Assembly (NCBI GenBank): GCA_942486035.1
Contig: CALNXK010000185.1
Location: 561,001-625,000, forward strand
From: Porites lobata
Taxonomy: Eukaryota; Cnidaria; Anthozoa; Scleractinia; Poritidae
Length of the DNA: 64,000 nt
Direction: 5' to 3'
Shown here: one piece after another, positions 34,910-47,500 of the stretch
Position numbering within the stretch: position 1 is the first letter of the stretch
Layout of the letters: the number at the start of each line of letters is the position of its first letter
Notes under the pieces: generated by a model
The model's input: only the letters and a program-made list of their open reading frames with translations
Databases searched by the model: none
What the model was told of the DNA's origin: nothing
Position numbers and translations under genes: made by a program

Positions 34910-35860
34910 GAACCCTGCTCTATGGACACTCACTTAATACGGACACTCATATTAAGCAGACAGTTTTGTTTGTCCTAATGAAAAGCTCATATATTTTCTC
35001 TAAACACCGGTTAATTAGGACAATGGATACCGGTACTATTCTGTGTCCCGAGACACAAACTGTCATACATTGTCAACCCCATGTTATGTGCACTGGTTAC
35101 CTTTGCACAGTCTGTCTTAATTTTCCTATCACAATCACGTGTCATTAAGCGGACAGTTTCATTTGCCCTGATGAAAAGCTTATATATTTTTTCTAAACAC
35201 CGGTTAATTAGGACAATGGACACTTTTCTGAATCGCGAGACACAAACTGTCATATATTGTCAACCCCACTTTATAGACAGTACCTGTGCACTTTCTGTCT
35301 ATTTTCCTTGTAACAATCATGTGTTAATTCAAAACATTGAACATTGGTTGTTACGATTTTATTGCTTATAAAACAGTAGAAAGATGGCATGACATGACTG
35401 TTAGATTTTGACAAGCCCTTCTTTCTTCCAATATTTGCACCTTTTCAGGAACTGCACAGTATTGCAGCCCTCTAACCCTTTAAGTCCCAATAGTGACCAA
35501 CATCAAGTTTCTCCTAACAATATCCATATGTTGCCAAGAGAAATGGTTATGAGAGTTAATAAAATGACCAGTAAAGAGGAAATGCTTTGATCTGTTATCA
35601 AGCTCTCTCAACTAATTCTTTAAAGAAATGTATGGAGATCAATATGGAGAATTTATATGTGGATATCGGGGCTTAAAGGGTATATGATGTTTACTGCCTC
35701 CTACTGAACAAGGTTTAATTTCCTTGGTTTTTTACAGCAATCATTCCTCCTACCCTTCTTCTTCTTTGTCTTCTTTAGTCTATAGTAATAAAACACATCT
35801 GTGACCTATTTTTCTGACTGTCCGCTTTATACGGACACCCGGTAATACGGACACCATGGC
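34910..35860. mobile_element. Degraded pogo-like element with CGGACAC repeats
   Basis: Begins after TA with CAGTGGAACCCTGCTCTATGG, a pogo-type terminus. Tandem TACGGACACTC words occur near both ends (34957 and 35820-35855), but the inverted right terminus is missing. It encloses the tandem duplication at 34951-35330. Confidence 0.5.
34951..35330 (+). repeat. Tandem duplication of a ~190-bp unit
   Basis: 34951-35143 and 35144-35330 are diverged direct copies, sharing ATGAAAAGCT, CTAAACACCGGTTAATTAGG, GAGACACAAACTGTCATA and TTGTCAACCCCA. Weak frames on both strands follow the duplication and are not genes. Confidence 0.8.
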
Positions 35861-36340
35861 ACGTCCCCTAAAGATGAGTGTTTTTGACCTACTGTCAGAG
35901 GGGCGAAAAGAAAGATTGTGTTCAGTTTTGAAAGCCCCTGTGGCCGTTACTTCACTAAAAGAAAACAATTTACTGGATAAAATAATGCCGGTGGCTATTT
36001 CACCCATATATTAGCTAAATTTGTATTAAAATTTTAAATTCTGAACAGTAACAGGATCCCTTAAAAATGACTTGAAAATCTATAAAACTATATCCTGCGA
36101 CCAAAAATATCTAACCAATATATTACTGACTTATATGCAATTTCATCAAAATGTTCTTTTCGTTTTTTCTCAAACGCATTTGACGTTATGAAATAAATAA
36201 AATGATATAAAACTACCCTCTTATCAATTTTCAACTGCTGAAAACTATTTTACTTCTAATACCCTTCTCCTATATGATTATCGAGTAAAACAAATAAAAC
36301 GAAACCTGCATTAAGCCGTGCGTTGCGCATAAGATCCTGG

Positions 36341-36702
36341 GAGGGGCACCCGGAGTATTTCTATTAACTTTCCTGTGATCTTCAAGTGGATTTTTCACCA
36401 TTTATTACCAAGATTTGGCGATTATGTGGTAGGAAAAACGTCCCCTAAAATTCCCTAATGAAATTACAGCTACTCCACGTCCTCACAGTTTTGACAAGAC
36501 CCGTCAGGATAACTAAAACTTTCGGATGAGACGAAAAAGCCCGCTAAAACTTTCAAGACGACCAAAGTTCCCCTAAAACATCCTGGCAGATAGATAGTTT
36601 TTAGGGCAGCTCCAAATTAATGAAACAGTCTTCTAAAGCAAAGGGAAATCCATTTTAGACATTTCTGACGTGTTTGGAAAGATTCGGTCGTTGGGTGCCC
36701 CT
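36341..36702. mobile_element. hAT-like element, AGGGGCACCC termini
   Basis: GAGGGGCACCCGGAG at the left and TTGGGTGCCCCT at the right, flanked by GATCCTGG and GATCCTTG (near-perfect 8 bp). Termini match the 2889/30259 family, but the interior is different. Confidence 0.6.
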
Positions 36703-36710
36703 GATCCTTG

Positions 36711-38598
36711 GTATTTTCTGATTTGTCGAGGTTCGTTTTAAAGAAAGAGAGAGGGAGAGGGAGGGAGTTAAAAAAAGCGTTTTGGTACTCATTGACGTTC
36801 GTGTTCGTTTTTAAAAACACGGTTTTCGCTAAACATGGCGTCAACTTGACACAGGTTTCACAGTAAAACAACTTTGAGCAAATTCAGTTTTGGTCGTGGA
36901 ATGTCCGTCGTTGGACATAGGCCTTCCTTATCGACCGCCACTGGACCACGGCAGAGGTAAATCAAGGTAAAATAAAAAGAAATTAGTACAAATAACTGTA
37001 CCATTCTAAAAGCAAACGCAACGAGTAAAAGTCTGCTTACGCCTAGCCTGCGTCGCGACGTAATTTAACCCCGGTTAGTAACGTCTGCGAAGCAACGCTG
37101 AGGCAGTTGTCCTTTTCGTCAACGGTCGCTGCCATTCTTAAGACACTTGGAAAATTTTGGACCTGTTATTGAGAGTGTTTCTATTAAAAAGAAAGAAAAT
37201 CGCAACCCAGGGTCAATTAAACCCTGGCCTTTCGTATCCTTATCTCTCTCCCTTACCACTACACTACCACACCGACTCGCCAAAATTCCGTATTAAAGTA
37301 CACACACTAGCAAACTGTCTTTCTTAACTGCTACATCAATAACAGGTGCCCCTCGCCCTTTCTATAACTTTAACGTAAATTCAACTTCGGCTTCAACGTC
37401 GTTATTCCTAAGACTGTTCAAAAGCGTATTATTTGCCTTATTGTAACTTAATCCAGGGAAAATAATCCATCTATCATGACTTAAGACTTCGTTACAAATG
37501 GTGGCAGCGACCGTTTGCGTAAGGGAAAAAGGCAGCGCCTAGGTCCTTTTTCTGGGCTCCCAACGAACTCAACGAGTTACCGGAAGTAGCTTTCGAATTT
37601 CTTTTCAACTTGATTTGGCAAACAGGCGATGCCTTTCTTAACAGGCCAATCATAGCGTGTACTCAAGTAGAGGCCCAGAACGTGAGAACCCTGGGAACGA
37701 GGTTGCTTCGCAGACGGACTTAACCAGAGTTTAGTTTCGTCTGTGGCGCTGGCTAGATGAGGCCTAAAAGAAGAAAATATCGGAACGTAATTTGCCTCGA
37801 CCATAATTAACTGTTGTTTACTTTTCTACTCCTCCCGTCAAAAAATTGTAACTCTTATGAGTCAATCAATCTTTATATCTAAACAATCATCGCCCTTCTA
37901 GTCTTGGCTTATAATTCATCATGTCTGTTGTGCTGAACTTATATGTGCTTAATTACTAAAAAACTCTCAACCTCGGATAACACATTTCTAGCTTTCTCAT
38001 TTAGATCTCGGTTATCATAGTTACCTACTTTAGTTTTGAGAGTATCATTACGTAAAATGAATGTGGCAAACTCTGACAGGCCAACATTTTTAAATAATCC
38101 TGAACAATTACAGAGGAAGTTTTGTAAAATTACATTAAATACGGTTCCTAGAGGAATAGTAGAGAGAATTTGTTAAAAATATCGTGAAACACTGATCATG
38201 TGTGATCGTATCCTTATTTTCTCTGACCTCCCTGATAGTGAATAAGCATTTAACTTATGAGAAGAATTTAGTTAAATCATCACTATTCGTGCTTAAACAG
38301 CAAACCGAACACATTTTCCCAGTTCTTTAACTGAGGTCCCGCAAGGAGATCAGTTTCATTGCACCAAAGAAATAATGGCTACTGGGCTATGATTACTTTT
38401 CAATTTCCTCTGATCAAAACGAAACCATACATCTCTTGAATTTGTTACGGATAAGACTACTGCAGGTAGTTCCTCATTTGTAGACAGTGTAGCGCAAACT
38501 AAATACAATACTTAATAAATAGAAGTTTCCCTCATTTCCCATCGACATGATTCTTGAGAAGCGTTGAATCAACACGTGACCCTCCTTCATGATGACAT
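36711..38598. other. Gene-free stretch downstream of phospholipase D
   Basis: No supported exon. GTCTGCGAAGCAAC at about 37082 is inverted at about 37709, which may mark a degraded element of some 650 bp. The probable PLD 3' UTR lies just below 38599, but I see no clear polyadenylation signal. Confidence 0.4.
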
Positions 38599-41500
38599 TC
38601 ACGTAAACACTTCATCTGACACAAAAAATTCCGAGGAGCCTATCGGAGGTCGGAGGTTCTCTTTCTCCAGAAAGTAAAGGGGTTGCTCAACTAGGTACCC
38701 TCTGACATCTCTCAGGCGAGCCCGTGCTTCTCCTGGGTCCTCAACAGCAAGTCGTCTAAGATTCTAAAAACAGTTATGAATGTACCGTTTAAGTAACGGT
38801 TAAGATAAGAGGAAGAACCACACGCAATGAACACCTCGGAATGCAAAAAGGTGCTATCTTCACTATTGTCTCTACTACACTTCTGATTGGTTTAAACATC
38901 AAATTTTACGAAATCTTCTCAAAAGCAGCATGTATATCAATCCCTTGTTTTTCTAACCAACTTCCTTATAACAGAATCTCTTCTGAGTCTAAGTAACACA
39001 GAAATCCTATGTGAGGAACATGTAAAACTGTAAACTTTTCTTGGCTATTATTTTCAACTCTTATGATTGGTTGAAATCCTTTAACACAAAAAAACACCTA
39101 TTAAAAATGGAGTTTCTACACTTTATTTTCGTAGACTGCATTTTTGTAGGTTTACGCATTCTCTGCATAAAAATGAAGACTCTGCTAAGCGAGGACAGCC
39201 TATTGCGCCATAGCAAAAGAAATCGCTTCCCTTCTCATCACGATCATTACTTAAACTGAAGACCAAGTACGACTTTGTTTCTGCATGAAACATTTTAGTG
39301 AGTACTAAGCACCAGTCGACGCATGTGACGCACAGTAAGCGTCACGGAAATAAATTTGAGATATGATGGAGATGTCGCCTGCGTAGCCACCGGCTAGCGG
39401 TATTATTTTGCGCGGGATACTTTTTTGGTACTTCCTCGCGCGGCCACATGTGATGTAAAGGGTCTCATGAAAGGCAAACGCCCTCATCACGGAGAAAGGC
39501 CTTTGTGAAATCGGAGTGATAATTTTGCGCTAAAAAGCCTTTCCCCCCTCTTACCTTGTAAGTGTTTAGATCAGACAACGAGCGAACTTTATCTGTTGGA
39601 ATGCAGTGAAAAACCTGCAATGATAAATATAGCGAAATTTGCCAAAGACGAAGACATCTGTCAAACAGATAAAACCTATTAAATGATTTTAACACGGGTG
39701 AAGTTAGCATGAGAGAGAATTACAAAATGCTGCCTCGTCCCCAGTCGCTCGCGATAACTTTTTGGGGGATATTTGAGTTGATTCGCCACTTGCACATCCA
39801 TAATGCACCTTATTTGCGCCCCAAAGTTTTGCATAAGCATTGTTTTCAGTCTCTCTTGGGACGACTGTAATACTCAGGAGAAGTGAAAAACAAAGGTTAT
39901 GCAAAATTTTGGGCGTCAAATAAGGTCCATCATGGGAGATGTGCAAGTGGCGTATTGCACGCATTCCCATCATGCCCCTCTCGCGCTTCTCCCTTGTCTC
40001 CAGGCTTTCCGAGCTGTTACAGGCCTCGAGTTACTGAGTGGGGAGTGGTGCGGAATGAGAAGGACGCCTTAGCAGTCTACGTCATTTACCGGCTACAATG
40101 TCGACAGGATCTACAGGGTGTTAAATGAGGATCCCATGAAGAATATTTCAGCTTAGTGATAAATTGAGGAAAATGCATTTTTATCGCGTCACTAGCGTGT
40201 GCCAAGAAATGAAGGCATTCAAACCCGTGATCTCCCGGACAACGGGAAGTTGGATCGCATTTGCTTCTCACCTCGTCATAAATTTCAGTGTTTTTCTTTG
40301 CCGTTTTCATCCAGAGATCCTGCATTTGTAAGGGAGAAAAAGACAAAATTAAAAAAGCAAATTTGATACAAACAATGAATATCGTCAAGGCCTGGACTGG
40401 CGGCAATCGCGGTCACTCACACCTAATACGTATCTTCCGACCAGATAGTAGAGCCAACGAAACGCGAGCGCGTGTGAAAATCACTCCGCGCGAGAAAGGC
40501 GAGACGCGGCGGTCTGTCTCAGCCGCGTCTCGCCTTTCTCGCGTGGGGTAATTTTCACGCGCGCTCTCGTTTCGCTCGCTCTACTATCCCCGAGGAAAAA
40601 TGGGAACTACTCGTAGTCTACAAGTCAGTTTGCTAACCAATTCTTCTCGCAAAGTGCCTTACACTTACCAAAATTGCTTAGATACGTTCCTTAACGTTCC
40701 TCATGCAAGTTTTAGAGACCGTAATCAACTTTACGAAAGGTTTGTAGAGCTTACCATGTAGAAACTGTCTGAAACGACATCTCTGATGTCTTCATCTGAA
40801 GGAGAGTCCAATAAACCCAGGTGCTCTCTAAACAAAAACAAAGCCAAACAATGAAATATTAAATACCAGTTTCCGTCACAAGTGAGTGCAAAGTACGTAC
40901 TGATGATATTTCAGTTCAAGCAACGGCAAAAGCAAATCGAAAATGCATTGTGTCTCCCCTTGTTTCCGGTTAGTTATTTAGGACTATTATTTTGACTCGC
41001 TGGGGAGAACCGAGGAAATTAGACTTTCCTAAGAGCGCCTGTGTAGAAGGCTATGCATGGTGACTTTAAATCTAATTTTTGGGAGTAAAAGCGCACATGA
41101 AGACATCTCCTACTTCCTTTGTTGCTCGTGAAAAAGGGACCTTTTCTGCAAGACAAAGGAAATAGAAAGCGTCTGCACGCAAGCAGTTGGGATTATAGCT
41201 GTATCATCGTTACCGAATAGAGAGATTAAGCATCGCGTTTAGGGCAAACGGCCTTAAATGCGATGCTTAATCTCTCTAATGTAGTGTGCATGGTACCTGA
41301 AGAGTCTTGTTCTTAAGCTGAAAGCAAACTGGCCTGCTTGATACTCCTCACCATCCATCATAGACGGCACCTATTCTCAAACAAACAATAAACATCGAAC
41401 AACTCATGCAGCGGTTAAATTCAGTCCCAATTACCATAACTTTGTGCTTACTAGGCCTGTATGAATACTGGAATATCAGAATACCTTCTCATTTTTCCAC

Positions 41501-44500
41501 GCGAATATTTCGGCTGGATGTCGTGAACAGAATTATTACCGACGTCTTCTGGTGTCCAAATTTCTTTTAAATCGTTGAAGAAACGGATGATCAAAGTGGA
41601 TACTCCCTCTACTTTGCCCTCCAAAAATAATGGGGTACTACGAAAAAAATCCTTTTAAAAATCGTAGACAGGTGTGTGAAACCGCTTTATTCCTTATATC
41701 AAAATGCATGTTCGCTACACCGTTCTTTAGTAACATATTTATTATCTGTCTTAGTTTAGCGATCATTACAGCAGCAAATAGATGCTGAATACCATTAGAT
41801 CCCAAAAGATACTTACGAATTCTTTGTCCTTTATGATAGCAGCTATTTCCGAATCTCTTTTTCCCAGCATACTACGATCATTGATGTTTGCTGCAAAAGA
41901 GCAAAAAGTAGTTCATGTTGGAATACAGCGTTTCCTCTTTTGTGTTGGTTGGAGCTGCCTGCATGGGACCTTTCTTAAAGCAAACAAAAGATCTGAATGG
42001 GCATGCAAGAGTCAAAACCTACTGATGACTGACTCGTCCTCATTCTGTCGTCTTTATAACGCGCAGGACACAGGGATGCAAAATGGGGGAGTAGTCCGGT
42101 TATGAAGAAGACTGGGAAGTCAATTACCAAACAGGTGTTAAAGTACGGCGCGCCAGGCGTGTTCAGTGTGCAAGACTCGCGCATGAGTATCGTGATTTTC
42201 TCACTTTTTTCGTCTCCTACATGACAAAAGATGAAAATAGGGCCTGCACCCCAAACTTCATGTTCATAAAAAATCTTTGTACTGGGACATAAACCAAAGA
42301 TATTATGTGACATAAAATTCACCCCTTTGCTTTTTTTCTAGACCTAATTAAAATGTAACAAAATAAAATATAAAAAAAAAACTTAAAATACATCGGCTTT
42401 TTTGTCATGAACTGAGATTTTTTCACCGTGGTATGTGTACAAAGGGTTCGTTTACCGTTTGTCTTATGATAGTCACAAGAAATGATCGCGACGTTTTGAG
42501 CGCGCACTGCAGGTCTTCATTAGGCGATAATGTCCATCTACCGAGCGGGGTACTTTTGTATATAGGGGACAAGGAACGTACTTATAAACTATACCTGAAC
42601 CTATGATAACTGTGTTGTCATCAACAATCATCATCTTGCTGTGAACATAAACCATCTCTGTTACCTTTAGAACAAAGTATAATTCCCTATGAGTTAAGGC
42701 TCCATGTGCACAAAAAGGGGACAAAAACAAAACAAAAAAAGAATAAATAAATATAAAAATCTTGACATAAACTGATAACGATTTAGAGGTGAGTAGTTCT
42801 TCGTCTACCTGATTCCTGGCAGAAGTGAAATTTGAAAAAGTTGGTTTTTGAGGAGAAGGGAAAACCGGAATAAAACCTCTCGGAGCAAGGAAGAGAACCG
42901 ACAACAAACGCAACCCACATATGCCGTCTACGCCGGGATTTGAACCCGGGCAACATTTATGGGAGGCGAGTGCTCTCACCACTGCGCCACCCCTGCTCCC
43001 GCGAGGAAATGGTGCTAGCCATTCAGAATACTTGAAACTTACAGGCTTTCCATGAATTTCTGAATGAGTCCTTAGTCCATAGAAAGATATGTACTTGGAA
43101 GGATCGCCAACTGAGAGAAGCAATAAAATAAAATCACAAAAGGATTGCAAAGTATGCACACGCAATCCTTTCAATTCCTAGATGGAAATTTGCATTCTCA
43201 ATTGTTTCCCTTGTTCACTTCCTATGGATGTAGTGGGAAGAAGTTGTTGAAACTGTCAAGTAACTTTATCTCGTTTGGTCATGTCTTTATTTCTAATGAC
43301 CAGTCTGTTTTTATAAAGCATAGCCGGAAATAATGAGGAGAAATTTGATGCTTATCGCTCTTAGGGCTTAAAGAGTTGATAGTGTTTCCAAATACTAAAT
43401 AGCCTTTATCTTTCCTTTCCATCTCCTATTTCCAAATAAAACACTATGAGAAATACAACCCGCATCAGCACTTTAAAAACCCAAAGTTGCCCAAGGTCAA
43501 AGTGAAAGCACAAAAATACCACATCTATTTTCATATACACTAAGGAATTTCTTCCACAGTCTCTAAAGGTCTACAGATTTCAAATGACTGGTGATACTTT
43601 ATAACGTTTTTTTAAGGACAATCAAAATCATTCAGAACATTCATAACTCGATAGAGAAGAGAAGACGTTACGTCAAGTCGCCATGCTAGCAAAATTTCTG
43701 GATGACAACAAACTGAAAACTTCACTTAAAACGAAGTCGCACAGAATCAAACTTTATCGATCTTATTCAATCTCATTCAATCTGTCAAACGTTGGCGATT
43801 TTCTGGGTTGAATCCGAAAGGACCGTATCTAAATTTGGAAAAAGAAATTTTTGTGTTGCGTTCAACCTACTCCATAAAGCGGGCGCGTTAAATTAGGAAG
43901 TTTCATGTCGCAGTCGTGCAACGACGGTAGGAAGTGTATAAAAAAGAGTGATACACGATAGCCTGAGAAAACAGCCGACATTTGGCGACGCTACCACTAG
44001 TTTTCCCGCCAAATGACGTTTGAGAAACGAGCGCAGAAATTCCATACTGATAACGGGTCACTAGCCAGATCTAGGTAGTGATTCTGACTGGTTGAATCAA
44101 ATTTCCCACGCGGCCCGACCAATCAGAAGCACTACCCAGATCTGGGTAGTACTTCTGATTGGTTGAATAAAATTTCCCACGCGGCCCGACCAATCAGAAG
44201 CACTACCCAGATCTGGGTTGTGACGCTTCATCAGTATGGAATTTCTGCTCTCGTTTCTCAGACGTTATTTGGCGGAGAAACCAGTGGTAGCGTCGCCAAA
44301 TGTCGGCTGTTGAGGCTAGATGAACGAGCACGTACAAAGTTATTGTTTTGACAATCGAAACATATTGCTTTGCCGTTCTCGTTGACGTCGCCGTCGTCGT
44401 TGCTTAAGCTCCCTACTGTTGTGATCCAGAAATTTTGCTACTATGGTAACGTGACGTCACACTTGTCCTCTCTATTGGTTTGAAACTGAAAGTAAACAGA

Positions 44501-47500
44501 CATCGTTTTATATCTTGCTCTAGGATACTCGCTATAATTACCACGCTCATTGAGTCTCTCCAGCAGGGAGTGGGAAGCACGACAAATTGACCGATAATTC
44601 CAGTGAGTGATAGCGCCAATCGATCGACCACTTGCTGTCCCTATTTCACCTGCAAGAAAACAACCACGGCAGTAAATAGGTCATTCCGAGGTACGTCAAG
44701 CCTCTGTTTCAAAGCGAGGCTAAGTGCAAAGCAATAGGCCATTAAAAAATGGAGTCATTTTACTAATACTACCAGAATCCTTCAGTACATTCCTTTCTTG
44801 TGCAAATTAGGGCTTTTGTTATTTTAACCTCGCTGGGATTACCAGATTTAAATATGAAAGAAAAAAACGAAGTGAATTCTGGTCTTAGTAGTAAAAAGAG
44901 GTCATCATGCAAATGGCCTATTGATACGAGGATGATTATATATTTATTCTCATGCTGAATAAATCTCATTTCCACAACAAAGGTTAAATTTGCATTTAGC
45001 CTCTTTTTGAAAGTCAGAGTTTTTGGAACTCGGAAATGGAAATGACACAGCGATAGCGTTGTCTTTACCTTATACATTCTATTTTCCCTTGAAAAATTAT
45101 ACCCGGGAGGCACTGGAGAGAGAGGGCACTCGTCCTAAGTTAGAGTATGAACAGTTGTTCACGATCTAACTTTTACAGCAACCTGATATGCGCACATAAC
45201 TTTTTTGGTTGAAGAATGACCTACCTTCAAAAGCGGGCAACAGTGGCATGACGACTATAACTTTAAAATTTTTCGCTTCTCTGCAAGCAACGAAGAGAAA
45301 AATATATAGTAACATTCTAGCAATAGTATAATTGTTGAGAAGCTAATCAAAAACTAGGGTATCTAAAAGATAGTAATGCTGCGGCACATTCTGTTGATAC
45401 TGGCATTAGTTAGGCAGTGAGACTAAAAGAATCGAAAATGATGTTGAATGTCCTATTTACATGTTGGAATTAAGTACTAGAATAATTACTATCAGTCTAT
45501 AGAAAGAACTCGTGGGAACGTTGTTTAGAAAATGATCAAGTGGTTATAACTCTGGTTTTCCCACAGGAAATTGTAGGAAATAATAGAAATTCAGATTGTT
45601 TATCCATATATTTAATATACTGTGCACGATATTTTCTCTGGAAACACAATACTTTTCTTGCTGTTTGTTGCACTTTATTAAGTAACAGTTATTTAGCTAT
45701 ATATTTATAGAAAACAACAACAGAAAAAACGGAAAAAAAAAAAGAAATGGGGAATATAGAATTCGGCAGGACTCGAACCCTGAACCTTCGGCTCGACGCG
45801 ACTACACCTAACCACTACACCACGGAGGCTAATTACGTAATCCTTAAGAAAAGTCTTGATTTATTCCTTTTCCATGAAACTTCCGCCGGCAAGATGATCG
45901 CCAGCCGCATTAACCGAGCTATTAACAGTGAAAAAACAATGTAAACGCATTTCATGAATGAAAGAACATAATTATGCTTTTCAAAACGCCGATACACGTC
46001 CTCGTCTGCAAAGTTGGACACAAAACATATGTTTTGTTGTCTCGATTTCCGCTGTTATTTTGAAGCGAATGGTCAAAATCACATCCATTTTCGCCTCATA
46101 CAGTTTCTTAAGAATAGCACTGCATGACATTTTCTCACTTTCACATCACCTTCTAGCAAGCTGGAATTTGTATATCCCCCGTGTTGCGGAGTCGAAGAGC
46201 AAATGCTCATCTTCTAGTCAGGTTTAACACCTGGACGAGTCAAAGGCTCTTGAATTGAAATCCAATCCCCAAGTTAACGATCGTACTCATCTGAAAGACT
46301 CCTGCGTGTCTTAAAATTTGGTAAGACCTCTAACCGTGCTGTAGAAAATTTGCCACAAAGAAAACTCTAAGTCTGAGCAGCGAACGATGCACTCTCTCAC
46401 TCACCGAACTTCCCCGTGTTTTTATTTGAGTTGTTCGTGGCGCAATGCACTCTGGTTAAATGCAACGCATTGTGGTTAAAAGTGTGGTTAAATGCAATGC
46501 ATTGTGGTAAAAAGTGATGAATTCGAGAATTCGTCGTCCCTTATATATTTCCTTTAAATCCTGATTATGTTGCTGCTCGCTCCCTTCGGTCGCTCCGCAG
46601 CAATAAATATAGATGTAAATAACATTTATGGTTAGAAAACGGTGAAAAGAAAATCGTCAAACTATCTTCTAAACTCACCAAGAGTAAAAACTGCGAGTGA
46701 AAAAGGAAGAAAATATTCAGACCAACCTGTGCGCCCTTTCTATCCGCCTAAGAAGATTCTCACCGATCTCATTCTTCACATTGTCGACGAAGAGAGACGT
46801 AATAAAGAACTGGTTCTGCAAGTAAAACAAAGATGAGCAGAAATATAATGAAGAAATGAAGGCCCACCATTCAATTAACTTCACTCACTCCTATCAAATT
46901 GATTATTACAGTTCGCAGAGTTAGTTAATTGGTTCCTTTCGACATTTGTTGTACCAGGACCAATTGTTCCTCAAGGGAGTTTGGAACGGCTATACGTTAA
47001 CTTGCACCCCGCATAAGGCTCTCATGATTGGTACTCAGCGGAGGGGACTGGAACTATATATTTTTTATTTATTTTCTCCATTTATTCTTTATTACAGGCC
47101 ATTTATATTATATTACAGATTTGAAGATATTATTCTTAAGATTTAAATATGGGATTACAAGAATGAATGGAGAAGGGCAAGTGAAACTAATTAAATGCCC
47201 TTTGATTAAATAAAAGTTTTATTTAGGATAAAAGAGAAAAAACAAGAAATATATAAAGTATGAAATATATAAGAGGGAGGAAAAAGGAAAGTACGCAAAA
47301 TAATACAGAGCATACGAGGGTCGGTGTGGCGATGATAGGAATGCAGTGGAGAATCATCAGGCAAATTACGTTGTGCAAACGTGTTCAATGAAATTTCCAT
47401 AATGTTAGCCTCCTTTAAAACGTTATTCCCAGTCTTAAATGCCTCATTCACACCAACTAAACATGCCTAATTAAACCAAGTTTTAAAAAATAAACAACAG

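Noticed and set aside
39361..39480. Possible further TAGCCTGCG-family MITE (CGCCTGCGTAGCC near 39376)
   Set aside because: No inverted partner or 9-bp flank found.
41480..41640. Open minus-strand stretch with exon-like composition
   Set aside because: Lies in the PLD intron between 41890 and 41297, whose exons already join in phase; no suitable splice ends or PLD similarity.
42925..43003. Candidate functional tRNA on the minus strand
   Set aside because: No closing acceptor stem, and the same head plus body recurs at 49951, so it is a SINE.
45764..45832. Candidate functional tRNA gene
   Set aside because: A- and B-box-like words are present, but acceptor and T stems do not pair; annotated as tRNA-like repeat.
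46642..46836. 64-aa plus-strand frame
   Set aside because: Antisense of the PLD exon at 46727-46815, which carries the conserved NQFFIT motif on the minus strand.
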